From Anaerolineae bacterium (lineage in GTDB: Bacteria > Chloroflexota > Anaerolineae > Anaerolineales > Villigracilaceae), in NCBI GenBank assembly GCA_003141915.1, contig PLNY01000216.1, positions 5,520 to 12,725 on the forward strand: 7,206 bases of DNA. Reading direction: 5' to 3'. The translations under genes and the position numbers were made by a program. Below the pieces are notes generated by a model that was given only the letters and a program-made list of their open reading frames with translations, had not been told where the DNA came from and searched no databases. This document shows positions 1 to 5,025 of this stretch, piece after piece (position 1 is the first letter of the stretch; each line of letters starts with the position of its first letter).

Positions 1-864
1 GTTGGGTGTCACAGCAATATCCAGATACTTTGCGACTAAATTCGTGCCGGGCGCAAACGGCAGCGTAATATGTGCGCCGGAAGTTGTCTGGTTGCTGATC
101 TGTCCCTGGCTGGGGTAAACAAATGCAAAGTCATAGGTTGGATTGACATACAACTGCGTGTTGGCTGTTGGAATGTAATAGATGACGATCAGTTGCGGCT
201 GATATCCAGGAGGTGCATCCCCGGAGTAAAACTTATCGTAATCTGCGATGTTGTTATTGTTGCTGGCTAAGTTGAAGCGCAGACGAAACTGGGTCACACC
301 AACCTTGCTGACAAATCCAAGATTCGCGGCGGATAGAGTGACTCCATACCAGCTGTATGTGATGGGTGAGATGTGTTCCTGAACCGAGCCCGCGCTGGCT
401 GGGTAGGAAAAGTCAACGGGTTCCAAACCGACGCTATTGCCGAAATGACCGTTACGCATATCCACCAGCAAGTTGCCAAACGTTGCGAACGGATCGGTTC
501 CCGCTACACCCTGTATCTTGATTTTCAACTGAGCTAAAAGGACGACCGCATTGTCTGGAATGGGCGAAGTATCAAAGGATAGGATGCTTCGGTATTGCTT
601 ATTATTCTGATCGTCACCCACGTTGAATGTGGTGGCATAGCTACTTTGGATGCCGCCCACGCCGCTGGCCGCGGCAGATTCGAGAATCCAGCCGTCGCTG
701 GAAGACTGCGAGACGAAGGCCCTTGAAATCAGGGTGGAGCTAAAAATCGGATCCGAATTTCCGACGAGGGCTTGTGCGGCGGTGGACATGACCAGCGCGG
801 CAACAGCTGCCAATGCCAAGCCTGCGAGGCGACTCTTTTTAAAGAACGAAGTTCTTGTTTTCAT
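1..864 (-). CDS. Secreted DNRLRE-like beta-sandwich protein, 3' end beyond window
   Basis: The frame is open for 288 codons from an ATG at 864 to the window edge with no stop, so the C-terminus is missing. The start is supported by AAAGGAG at 872-878, 7 nt upstream. Residues 1-32 form a Sec signal peptide: basic N-region (KTR, KKSR), hydrophobic core at 13-26, and an AQA cleavage site with the cut after A32. The mature part is rich in Ser, Thr, Asn and Gly and resembles the DNRLRE/CBM96-type beta-sandwich of exported proteins. It has RSILSF at 92-97 (family form LRFDLS), a second strand set RFRLRFNLAS-like around 194-200, then ADYDKFYSG (207-215) and a closing PQLIVIYY (223-230). Residues 231-288 begin another region that I do not recognise. 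The likely role is an extracellular or surface-attached module, perhaps for adhesion or carbohydrate binding; that role is inferred from the fold only. It has no cysteines in the visible part. Confidence 0.8.
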   Translation of the reverse strand, partial: MKTRTSFFKKSRLAGLALAAVAALVMSTAAQALVGNSDPIFSSTLISRAFVSQSSSDGWILESAAASGVGGIQSSYATTFNVGDDQNNKQYRSILSFDTSPIPDNAVVLLAQLKIKIQGVAGTDPFATFGNLLVDMRNGHFGNSVGLEPVDFSYPASAGSVQEHISPITYSWYGVTLSAANLGFVSKVGVTQFRLRFNLASNNNNIADYDKFYSGDAPPGYQPQLIVIYYIPTANTQLYVNPTYDFAFVYPSQGQISNQTTSGAHITLPFAPGTNLVAKYLDIAVTPN

Positions 865-899
865 AGGTTCGCTCCTTTCTGAAAGAAACGCAATACCTA

Positions 900-927
900 T
901 GTATACAGTACACCTTCTATGAGTTAA
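900..927 (-). promoter_or_regulatory. Weak candidate promoter for the secreted protein gene
   Basis: On the minus strand TTAACT (922-927) and TATACA (900-905) are separated by 16 nt, which places the transcript start near 893 and gives a leader of about 30 nt. Each box matches only about four of six consensus positions, and an overlapping pair (TTGTAA/TACTGT, 17-nt spacer) is possible. The region is AT-rich and correctly placed, but the call is tentative. Confidence 0.3.
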
Positions 928-938
928 TTACAAGTTGC

Positions 939-964
939 AATTCCATAATAATTATCATGGAATT
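939..964. repeat. 26-bp near-perfect palindrome
   Basis: AATTCCAT at 939-946 is mirrored by ATGGAATT at 957-964 around an AT-rich core. 24 of 26 positions are self-complementary. It lies just upstream of the candidate promoter for the secreted-protein gene, so it could be an operator or activator site. Its right arm is also the left copy of the 10-bp direct repeat that flanks the neighbouring inverted-repeat element, so it could instead be an insertion target. Confidence 0.6.
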
Positions 965-1126
965 CGCTACCGTACATTTTATGCACGATGAATAAAAATA
1001 GAACACGGATGACGCTGATTCAGCCGATTTGCGCGGATGAAGCTTAAAAAAAACTGCGTGCATCCGCCTCATCCGCTCTGATCCGCGTGCTATTTTTCTA
1101 GGATGTACGGTAGAAAATCATGGAAT
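954..1126. mobile_element. MITE-like inverted-repeat element with flanking 10-bp direct repeats
   Basis: ATCATGGAAT occurs at 954-963 and again, perfectly, at 1117-1126. Between them (964-1116, 153 bp) lies an element with 11-bp perfect terminal inverted repeats, CTACCGTACAT at 967-977 and ATGTACGGTAG at 1103-1113, each 3 nt inside a direct repeat. A second inverted pair, 994-1010 against 1081-1097, matches at 15 of 17 positions. The interior carries CGGAT at 1006 and 1034 and its complement ATCCG at 1062, 1071 and 1081. There is no ORF inside. This is the architecture of a non-autonomous miniature element with a target-site duplication. CGGATGA-rich palindromes are scattered through many bacterial genomes, so it may be a member of such a family. 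No transposase is present in the window. Confidence 0.6.
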
Positions 1127-1161
1127 AGAAATCACTTGCGCTTTTGGCTGACGGCTTAAAT

Positions 1162-1192
1162 TAAAACTCGGAAAATATTGTTCCGAGTTTTA
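1162..1192 (-). terminator. Intrinsic terminator of the CsbD-like gene
   Basis: A 12-bp perfect stem is formed by 1162-1173 (TAAAACTCGGAA) and 1181-1192, with a 7-nt loop. It starts 27 nt beyond the stop codon of the minus-strand CsbD-like gene. Read on that strand, the stem ends in GAGTTTTA followed by ATTT, a short U-rich tail. The AT-rich stem ends could let it act in both directions, but only the minus strand has a gene entering it. Confidence 0.75.
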
Positions 1193-1219
1193 TGAAATCA
1201 ATGACCTGAGATAACGTGA

Positions 1220-1450
1220 TTAACTATTTACACTCTTTGCTTCGTATTCTGCCCAATGCCTGCTGATCTCATCACGCGCCTGTTGACGCGTGTATCCATA
1301 TTTCACCCGCAGCATGGTGACGTATTTATCGAACTTCACTTCCGCTTTCTCTACTTTGTTGAGATCGTAATCCGCCATGAGACTCCACCAACTGTTGGAC
1401 TGGCTTTTAATCAGCTTCCACTTTTCTTCGAATAATGTTTTGTTCATCAT
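1220..1450 (-). CDS. CsbD-like small stress-associated protein
   Basis: This 76-aa protein has the CsbD-family pattern: a Trp/Lys start (EKWKLIKSQ, 9-17), a Trp pair before a short acidic turn (WWSLMADYDL, 21-30, where the family has W..LTDDDL), a central Lys-rich helix (31-46), and a C-terminal YGYTRQQARDEI (51-62, family RYG...A...I). It is divergent: the usual glycines in the KGK and GKRDQLVG stretches are replaced. CsbD proteins are small helical proteins often induced by general stress, and their biochemical role is unknown. The ATG at 1450 follows AAGGAGG (1459-1465) with 8-nt spacing; the adjacent second ATG (1447) is a close alternative. The gene ends in a strong hairpin and appears monocistronic. 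The membrane-protein gene lies 218 bp upstream on the same strand. Confidence 0.75.
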   Translation of the reverse strand: MMNKTLFEEKWKLIKSQSNSWWSLMADYDLNKVEKAEVKFDKYVTMLRVKYGYTRQQARDEISRHWAEYEAKSVNS

Positions 1451-1453
1451 AGT

Positions 1454-1475
1454 GCGACCCTCCTTCGGGTGGCGC
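1454..1475 (-). promoter_or_regulatory. Hairpin presenting the Shine-Dalgarno of the CsbD-like gene
   Basis: In the mRNA leader, GCG+ACCC (complement of 1467-1475, with a 2-nt bulge) can pair with GGGT+CGC (complement of 1454-1460). This leaves GAAGGA in a 6-nt loop, so AAGGAGG (1459-1465) lies partly in the loop and partly in the stem. It could modulate translation, or it could be an incidental consequence of a GC-rich leader. Confidence 0.4.
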
Positions 1476-1511
1476 TTTTTGAGAAATCAGGACTTATTGG
1501 GAGTTGTCGTG

Positions 1512-1561
1512 ATTTTGTTTAAAAACGGCCTTTCATTTCCCCGATAAAGGCAAAACAAAAT
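1512..1561. repeat. Interrupted inverted repeat, possible terminator of the membrane-protein gene
   Basis: The outer arms ATTTTGTTT (1512-1520) and AAACAAAAT (1553-1561) are perfectly complementary, as are the inner arms GCCTTT (1528-1533) and AAAGGC (1546-1551), with a 12-nt loop. Read on the minus strand, the inner hairpin is followed by CGTTTTT, as expected of a weak intrinsic terminator about 118 nt beyond the stop of the gene at 1669-2370. The unequal spacing between outer and inner arms weakens the case for one continuous stem. A regulatory site upstream of the CsbD-like gene is the alternative. Confidence 0.4.
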
Positions 1562-1668
1562 TGTCGAACTCGCCCGCCATTGTGGCGACGTGATTTCATT
1601 GTACTACGTAATGAGGAGAATAATGGGATTCGACGCTATCAATCTTGGTTTTATAGATGGATGCAGCC

Positions 1669-2370
1669 TTACTTCATCGCCGCAATTGCAATGGATGCAA
1701 TGAACACGATGACGGTAACAGAAAGAGCGGCTTGCAGCATCAATAGAAATTTTGCGCGCAAAGAAAGCACCAATGTGTCGGCCAGACCGAACTGTGTACT
1801 GCCGCAAAATCCTAGGAATACGTAATCCCAGATCCGGGGCTGCCAATTCTGCCAGCCGGGCATGGACACCGCACGCTGGGGAAAAGCAAAATCGAATCGT
1901 TGGGCCGGACCTTCGCGCCGCACGCGCGGGCCACCTGCGTCAATGATCCAATACCATACTCCGAAGAGCAGGATATTTGCGATCCACAATACAATGGTAT
2001 CTTTCAGCAAAACCCCCACTCCAAGCTGGGGACGCGAAGCAAGAATAATTGAAACCAATGAGACTTTGGCGGCCAGTCTCAGCGTGACCCAGGCGAGATA
2101 CACAATCGCGAGACGATATACCCAGACGTCGCGCTCGGTTGCCCACAGAATGAGCATTGCCGCAAAGATAACAATGGGTACGATGAACTCCAGGCTGGAC
2201 TCGACTCGATCCAAAGAGATCAATTTCACAAGCGCAATGCGTCCCAGCGCTACGGGTATGGATAACGCGTTCGACAGCAAAAAATCATGAAGCGTGATGA
2301 TTGCCAGCACAATGATCATCTCCAGTGAATATGTGTCCGGCCGTTTTGATTTCGATAAAGATTCGTTCAT
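1669..2370 (-). CDS. Multi-pass membrane protein of an uncharacterised family
   Basis: The 233-aa protein has about five hydrophobic segments: roughly 17-37, 60-77, 84-108, 122-142 and 207-229. A shorter semi-hydrophobic stretch near 180-193 could be a re-entrant loop. Recognisable blocks are WYWIIDAGGP (139-148), FPQ (163-165), W.P..WDYVFLGF..ST.FG..D (176-198) and SLRAKFLLMLQ (203-213). These resemble a bacterial family of unknown function whose conserved core reads like DYLFLAF.TSTAFSPTD...S..AK..M..Q, an arrangement reminiscent of DUF1345 proteins. The family link comes from memory of the pattern, not a search. No enzymatic residues are evident; a channel-like or structural role is speculative. 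The ATG at 2370 has AGAGGAG (2379-2385) 8 nt upstream. It has its own wide 5' and 3' gaps, so it is probably transcribed alone. Confidence 0.7.
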   Translation of the reverse strand: MNESLSKSKRPDTYSLEMIIVLAIITLHDFLLSNALSIPVALGRIALVKLISLDRVESSLEFIVPIVIFAAMLILWATERDVWVYRLAIVYLAWVTLRLAAKVSLVSIILASRPQLGVGVLLKDTIVLWIANILLFGVWYWIIDAGGPRVRREGPAQRFDFAFPQRAVSMPGWQNWQPRIWDYVFLGFCGSTQFGLADTLVLSLRAKFLLMLQAALSVTVIVFIASIAIAAMK

Positions 2371-2519
2371 TCGATTTGCTCCTCTAAAGTATGCGCGCTT
2401 GATTGTTGTTTAAAGTTGATTTTTACTGCTTCTTAACACTATTCACTTCTTACTTCTTTCCTTAATGTACGTCAACTGTGGGTGGCCGCCATCATTCCTC
2501 CTTCACTCGTCATCCACTC

Positions 2520-2563
2520 ATCCTTCGATGATCCTTCGGGGATCCTTCGGGCATCCTTCGACG
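2520..2563. repeat. Four-copy 11-bp tandem repeat
   Basis: ATCCTTCG recurs at exact 11-bp spacing starting at 2520, 2531, 2542 and 2553, with three variable bases between cores (ATG, GGG, GGC, ACG). On the minus strand it reads CGAAGGAT. It sits in the 259-bp gap between pyrG and the membrane-protein gene, about 70 bp beyond the pyrG stop. Nothing else in this gap is clearly recognisable; a short CGAACC/GGTTCG inverted pair at 2562-2586 follows the repeat. Confidence 0.8.
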
Positions 2564-2629
2564 AACCTATACTCGTCCCAGGTTCGGCTTTCATTGCGAA
2601 GAGGCAGGAGTTATTCAGCAGGTAATGAC

Positions 2630-4240
2630 CTATTTTCCGCCTTTCTCCTTCGCGGCCTTCATCAATCCCACGAACAGCGGATGCGGTCTCATCGGTCGCG
2701 ATAAAAACTCAGGATCGAATTGACTTCCAACCATGTAAGGATGATCGGCGAGTTCTGCGATCTCAACCAATTTTCCGTCCGGCGACATTCCCGAAAAGAC
2801 CATTCCGGCTTTTTCAAATTCAGCGCGAAAAGAATTGTTGAATTCAAAGCGATGACGATGGCGCTCTTCCACTTGCGGCACGCCGTAAGCATTCGCGGCT
2901 TTGGTTCCTTCCTTCAAAACGCACGGATACAATCCGAGGCGCATCGTCCCGCCCATGTCGGTGATGGAGCGTTGATCGGTCATCAGATCAATTACCGGCG
3001 CGGAGGTGCTGCGGTCGAACTCGGTCGAGTTGGCATCTTCATGGTCGAGAACGTGACGCGCAAACTCGGCGCACATCACCTGCATCCCAAGACATAATCC
3101 GAGATAGGGAATCTTTTTCTCGCGTGCATAACGCGCAGCCATGATCTTGCCTTCGATGCCGCGCGATCCGAATCCGCCGGGGACAACGATTCCGTCTGCG
3201 CTTTGAATGCCATCCCAGCCTTTATCTTTTTCCAAATCCACTGAATGAATCCAACTGATTTCAACTTCCACGTTGTTGGCAAGCGCGGCGTGCTTCAACG
3301 CCTCGCGCACCGACATATACGCGTCCTGCAACTCGACATATTTTCCAACGAGCGCAATCTTTACCGTTGGCTTTGGCTTGCGCACGTTGTCGACCATTTT
3401 TTGCCACGGTCGCATATCCGGTTCGCGCGTGGCGGTTAGCTTGAGTTTCTCAACGAGATAATCGCCCACGCCGGCTTTTTCCAAAAGTAACGGCACTTCA
3501 TAAAGCACATCGCTCGTTACCATCGGGATGACCGCTTCCTTTTCCACATCGCAAAACAACGCGATCTTGTCGCAGATGCCATCTTCGATTGGATAATCCG
3601 AACGCGCGATGATCATGTTCGGCGAGATGCCAATCGAGCGCAATGCCGCCACCGAATGTTGAGTCGGCTTGGTTTTGAGTTCGCCGGTTGCGCCGATGTA
3701 TGGCAGCCACGTCACATGGATGAAGAACACGTTCTCGCGCCCGACTTCATTTCTCATTTGGATCAATGCTTCGAGAAACGGCTGGGACTCGATATCACCC
3801 ACCGTGCCGCCAACTTCAACCAGAACCAGCTCTGCGCCGGTCTCTTTCGCAACCAACCCGACCCTTCGCTTGATCTCGTTGGTGATGTGTGGAATCACCT
3901 GAATCGTCCCGCCGAGGAAATCACCACGCCGTTCCTTGCCGATGATTTCGGCATAAACCTGTCCGCTGGTGAAATTGCTGACGCGCGTCAATCGAATATC
4001 AATGAATCGTTCATAGTGACCGAGATCCAAATCGGTTTCTGCGCCGTCATCCAAAACAAAAACTTCCCCATGTTGATAAGGCGACATCGTGCCCGGATCA
4101 ACATTGATATACGGATCGAGTTTTTGCACCGCGACCTTGAATCCGCGTTCCTTGAGAATCAATCCGGTTGCCGCGGCGGTCACGCCTTTGCCCACCGATG
4201 AGACAACGCCGCCTGTGAAGAATAAATATTTTGTGGTCAC
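2630..4240 (-). CDS. pyrG: CTP synthase (glutamine-hydrolysing type), atypical His-to-Asp in triad
   Basis: It converts UTP to CTP with ATP and ammonia from glutamine, the last step of pyrimidine nucleotide synthesis, in the cytosol. At 536 aa it has normal family length. The N-terminal amidoligase domain (about 1-270) shows the ATP loop GGVVSSVGKG (10-19), the QHGEVFV region (56-62), and DDGAETDLDLGHYERF with Mg-binding D72 and E142 (VEVGGTVGD). The C-terminal class I glutaminase domain (about 290-530) has the oxyanion loop PGGFGSRG (354-361), nucleophile C383 in LCLGMQ, and ERHRHRFEFNN (459-469). The family's catalytic His in QFHPEF is Asp here (QFDPEF, D509, codon 2714-2716), while the Glu is kept (E511). 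The start is GTG at 4240 with GAGGTG at 4245-4250, giving MTTKYLFFTGG as in homologues. The gene stands alone: an inverted-repeat element lies directly upstream and the 11-bp tandem repeat lies downstream. Confidence 0.97.
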   Translation of the reverse strand: MTTKYLFFTGGVVSSVGKGVTAAATGLILKERGFKVAVQKLDPYINVDPGTMSPYQHGEVFVLDDGAETDLDLGHYERFIDIRLTRVSNFTSGQVYAEIIGKERRGDFLGGTIQVIPHITNEIKRRVGLVAKETGAELVLVEVGGTVGDIESQPFLEALIQMRNEVGRENVFFIHVTWLPYIGATGELKTKPTQHSVAALRSIGISPNMIIARSDYPIEDGICDKIALFCDVEKEAVIPMVTSDVLYEVPLLLEKAGVGDYLVEKLKLTATREPDMRPWQKMVDNVRKPKPTVKIALVGKYVELQDAYMSVREALKHAALANNVEVEISWIHSVDLEKDKGWDGIQSADGIVVPGGFGSRGIEGKIMAARYAREKKIPYLGLCLGMQVMCAEFARHVLDHEDANSTEFDRSTSAPVIDLMTDQRSITDMGGTMRLGLYPCVLKEGTKAANAYGVPQVEERHRHRFEFNNSFRAEFEKAGMVFSGMSPDGKLVEIAELADHPYMVGSQFDPEFLSRPMRPHPLFVGLMKAAKEKGGK

Positions 4241-4258
4241 AAATCACCTCATTAGATT

Positions 4259-4397
4259 ATGTCATTGCGAGCGAAGGTCGAGTAGCCATGAAGTGGCGTA
4301 ACGCCCTGCGCCCTTTCAGGGTCGAGACTGAGCGAAGCAATCTCGTATTTGTATGCGACTTGAGATTGTCATGCGCCTGCGGCGCTCGCAATGACAT
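4259..4397. repeat. Dispersed palindromic repeat element, 15-bp inverted ends
   Basis: ATGTCATTGCGAGCG (4259-4273) is perfectly complementary to 4383-4397. Inside are further paired segments: CAATCTC (4338-4344) with GAGATTG (4362-4368), CCCTG (4304-4308) with CAGGG (4317-4321), and TTTGTATGCGAC (4348-4359) with GTCGTATACAAA just outside the right end (4399-4410, one mismatch). The GTCATTGCGAGCG...GAAGCAATCTC wording matches a palindromic repeat style that I associate with many copies in several bacterial genomes, including Chloroflexota; copy number here cannot be seen. The element fills the gap between the Roadblock gene and pyrG and ends about 9 bp from the pyrG Shine-Dalgarno. Confidence 0.7.
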
Positions 4398-4412
4398 TGT
4401 CGTATACAAAGG

Positions 4413-4444
4413 CGGTGGGGAGGGCGATTAAGCCCTCCCCACCG
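4413..4444 (-). terminator. Strong hairpin, probable terminator of the Roadblock gene
   Basis: A perfect 13-bp GC-rich stem (4413-4425 with 4432-4444) closes a 6-nt loop (GATTAA). It begins 40 nt beyond the stop codon of the minus-strand Roadblock gene. The tail on that strand is CCTTTG, a poor U-tract, so it may be an inefficient intrinsic terminator or an RNA-stabilising 3' hairpin. It separates the Roadblock transcript from pyrG. Confidence 0.6.
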
Positions 4445-4484
4445 GGGATTGCGTTCTTATGCAAGTAAAATGGAATCTTCTTTT

Positions 4485-4859
4485 TCATCCAACCAACTTG
4501 ACGATGTCTTCTGCCGCGCGTCGCATCTCGAGGAAGATCATTCCCAATTTGGCCTCCTGCCGCGCGAGGGCGGTCAGAACCGCTTCCGTTCCAACGGAGG
4601 TCAATACGATGGAACCTTTATCGCCTTTGATGTAAACCTGCTCCAATCCTGCGCGTCCAAGCTCGGACGAAATGCGTTCACCGAGACTCAACATGGCCGC
4701 TGACATGGCCGAGACGCGGTCTTCTTCCACGCCCTGCTGGAGCGCTGAAGCCATGATCAATCCGTCCACTGAAACAATGGCAGACGCTTCGATATCGGGC
4801 GCGGCAGCTTGCATGGATTTTAATCGTTCCACCATTTGTTCAGCGCGTGATTTGGCCAT
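4485..4859 (-). CDS. Roadblock/LC7-domain protein
   Basis: This 124-aa protein fits a single Roadblock/LC7 domain: a helix at 3-20 (RAEQMVERLKSMQAAAPDI), a strand with the typical ASAIVSVDGLIMAS turn (25-38), a long helix (46-70, DRVSAMSAAMLSLGERISSEL), paired strands QVYIKGDKGSIVLTSVG (74-90) and a C-terminal helix (102-122). It is soluble, with no signal peptide. In bacteria such proteins (the MglB type) form dimers that bind or regulate small Ras-like GTPases; no GTPase gene is in this window. The start is placed at the ATG at 4859 because GGAG (4868-4871) lies 8 nt upstream. The in-frame ATG at 4898 would add 13 residues but has no ribosome site. A TATAGT box at 4902-4907 could be its -10, without a convincing -35. 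It is divergent from the TetR operon. Confidence 0.88.
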   Translation of the reverse strand: MAKSRAEQMVERLKSMQAAAPDIEASAIVSVDGLIMASALQQGVEEDRVSAMSAAMLSLGERISSELGRAGLEQVYIKGDKGSIVLTSVGTEAVLTALARQEAKLGMIFLEMRRAAEDIVKLVG

Positions 4860-4966
4860 AAGGATTTCTCCGTAAAATAATCTGCCTGAGTTTACCATAA
4901 AACTATATTCCCGAAAATCATTCGGTTTTCATCAAATTCAAAACGCTGCATTCGTAATTCCAACCC

Positions 4967-4996
4967 TTGACGACCGCAACCGGCGAGTGGTATCCT
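4967..4996 (+). promoter_or_regulatory. Sigma-70-type promoter of the tetR-acyl-CoA dehydrogenase operon
   Basis: TTGACG (4967-4972, five of six consensus) and TATCCT (4991-4996, four of six) are 18 nt apart. They predict a transcript start near 5003, giving a leader of only about 22 nt before the ATG at 5026. The predicted start falls inside the palindrome at 5001-5018, a geometry suited to repression. Confidence 0.6.
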
Positions 4997-5000
4997 TTGC

Positions 5001-5018
5001 CTACCGAACGGTCGGTAG
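5001..5018. promoter_or_regulatory. Probable TetR-family operator
   Basis: CTACCGAACGGTCGGTAG is a palindrome with 7-bp perfect arms (CTACCGA/TCGGTAG) and 16 of 18 self-complementary positions. It resembles the ACCGACCGGTCGGT-like sites bound by many TetR/AcrR repressors. It sits 4 bp after the -10 box and 7 bp before the tetR ATG, so bound repressor would block initiation of its own operon. Ligand and binding are not shown by sequence. Confidence 0.75.
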
Positions 5019-5025
5019 ATAAGCC

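Noticed and set aside
1454..1480. Hairpin followed by TTTTT on the plus strand, resembling an intrinsic terminator
   Set aside because: No plus-strand gene enters it; the same bases are the leader and ribosome site of the minus-strand CsbD-like gene.
1862..2290. 142-codon open frame on the plus strand opposite the membrane-protein gene
   Set aside because: The minus-strand frame has a good Shine-Dalgarno, membrane helices and family motifs; the plus-strand frame has low-complexity composition and no start signal.
2591..2628. Possible decayed copy of the GTCATTGCGAG palindromic repeat after pyrG
   Set aside because: Only TCATTGCGA and a weak TAATGA partner match; this is too little to separate from chance.
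3656..4201. 181-codon open frame on the plus strand opposite pyrG
   Set aside because: It lies entirely antisense to a clear CTP synthase, has no plausible ribosome site, and its translation shows no recognisable domain; it is a shadow of the pyrG codon pattern.
4256..4261. CATAAT box on the minus strand as the pyrG -10 element
   Set aside because: It would start the transcript at the Shine-Dalgarno itself, and there is no matching -35 box at 16-18 nt.
4860..4898. Longer N-terminus of the Roadblock protein from the ATG at 4898
   Set aside because: There is no Shine-Dalgarno before 4898, whereas GGAG sits 8 nt before the ATG at 4859, where the Roadblock domain begins.
4911..4925. CCGAA/TTCGG hairpin between the divergent Roadblock and TetR genes
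   Set aside because: The stem has only 5 bp, and no gene ends into it; a regulatory role cannot be supported.
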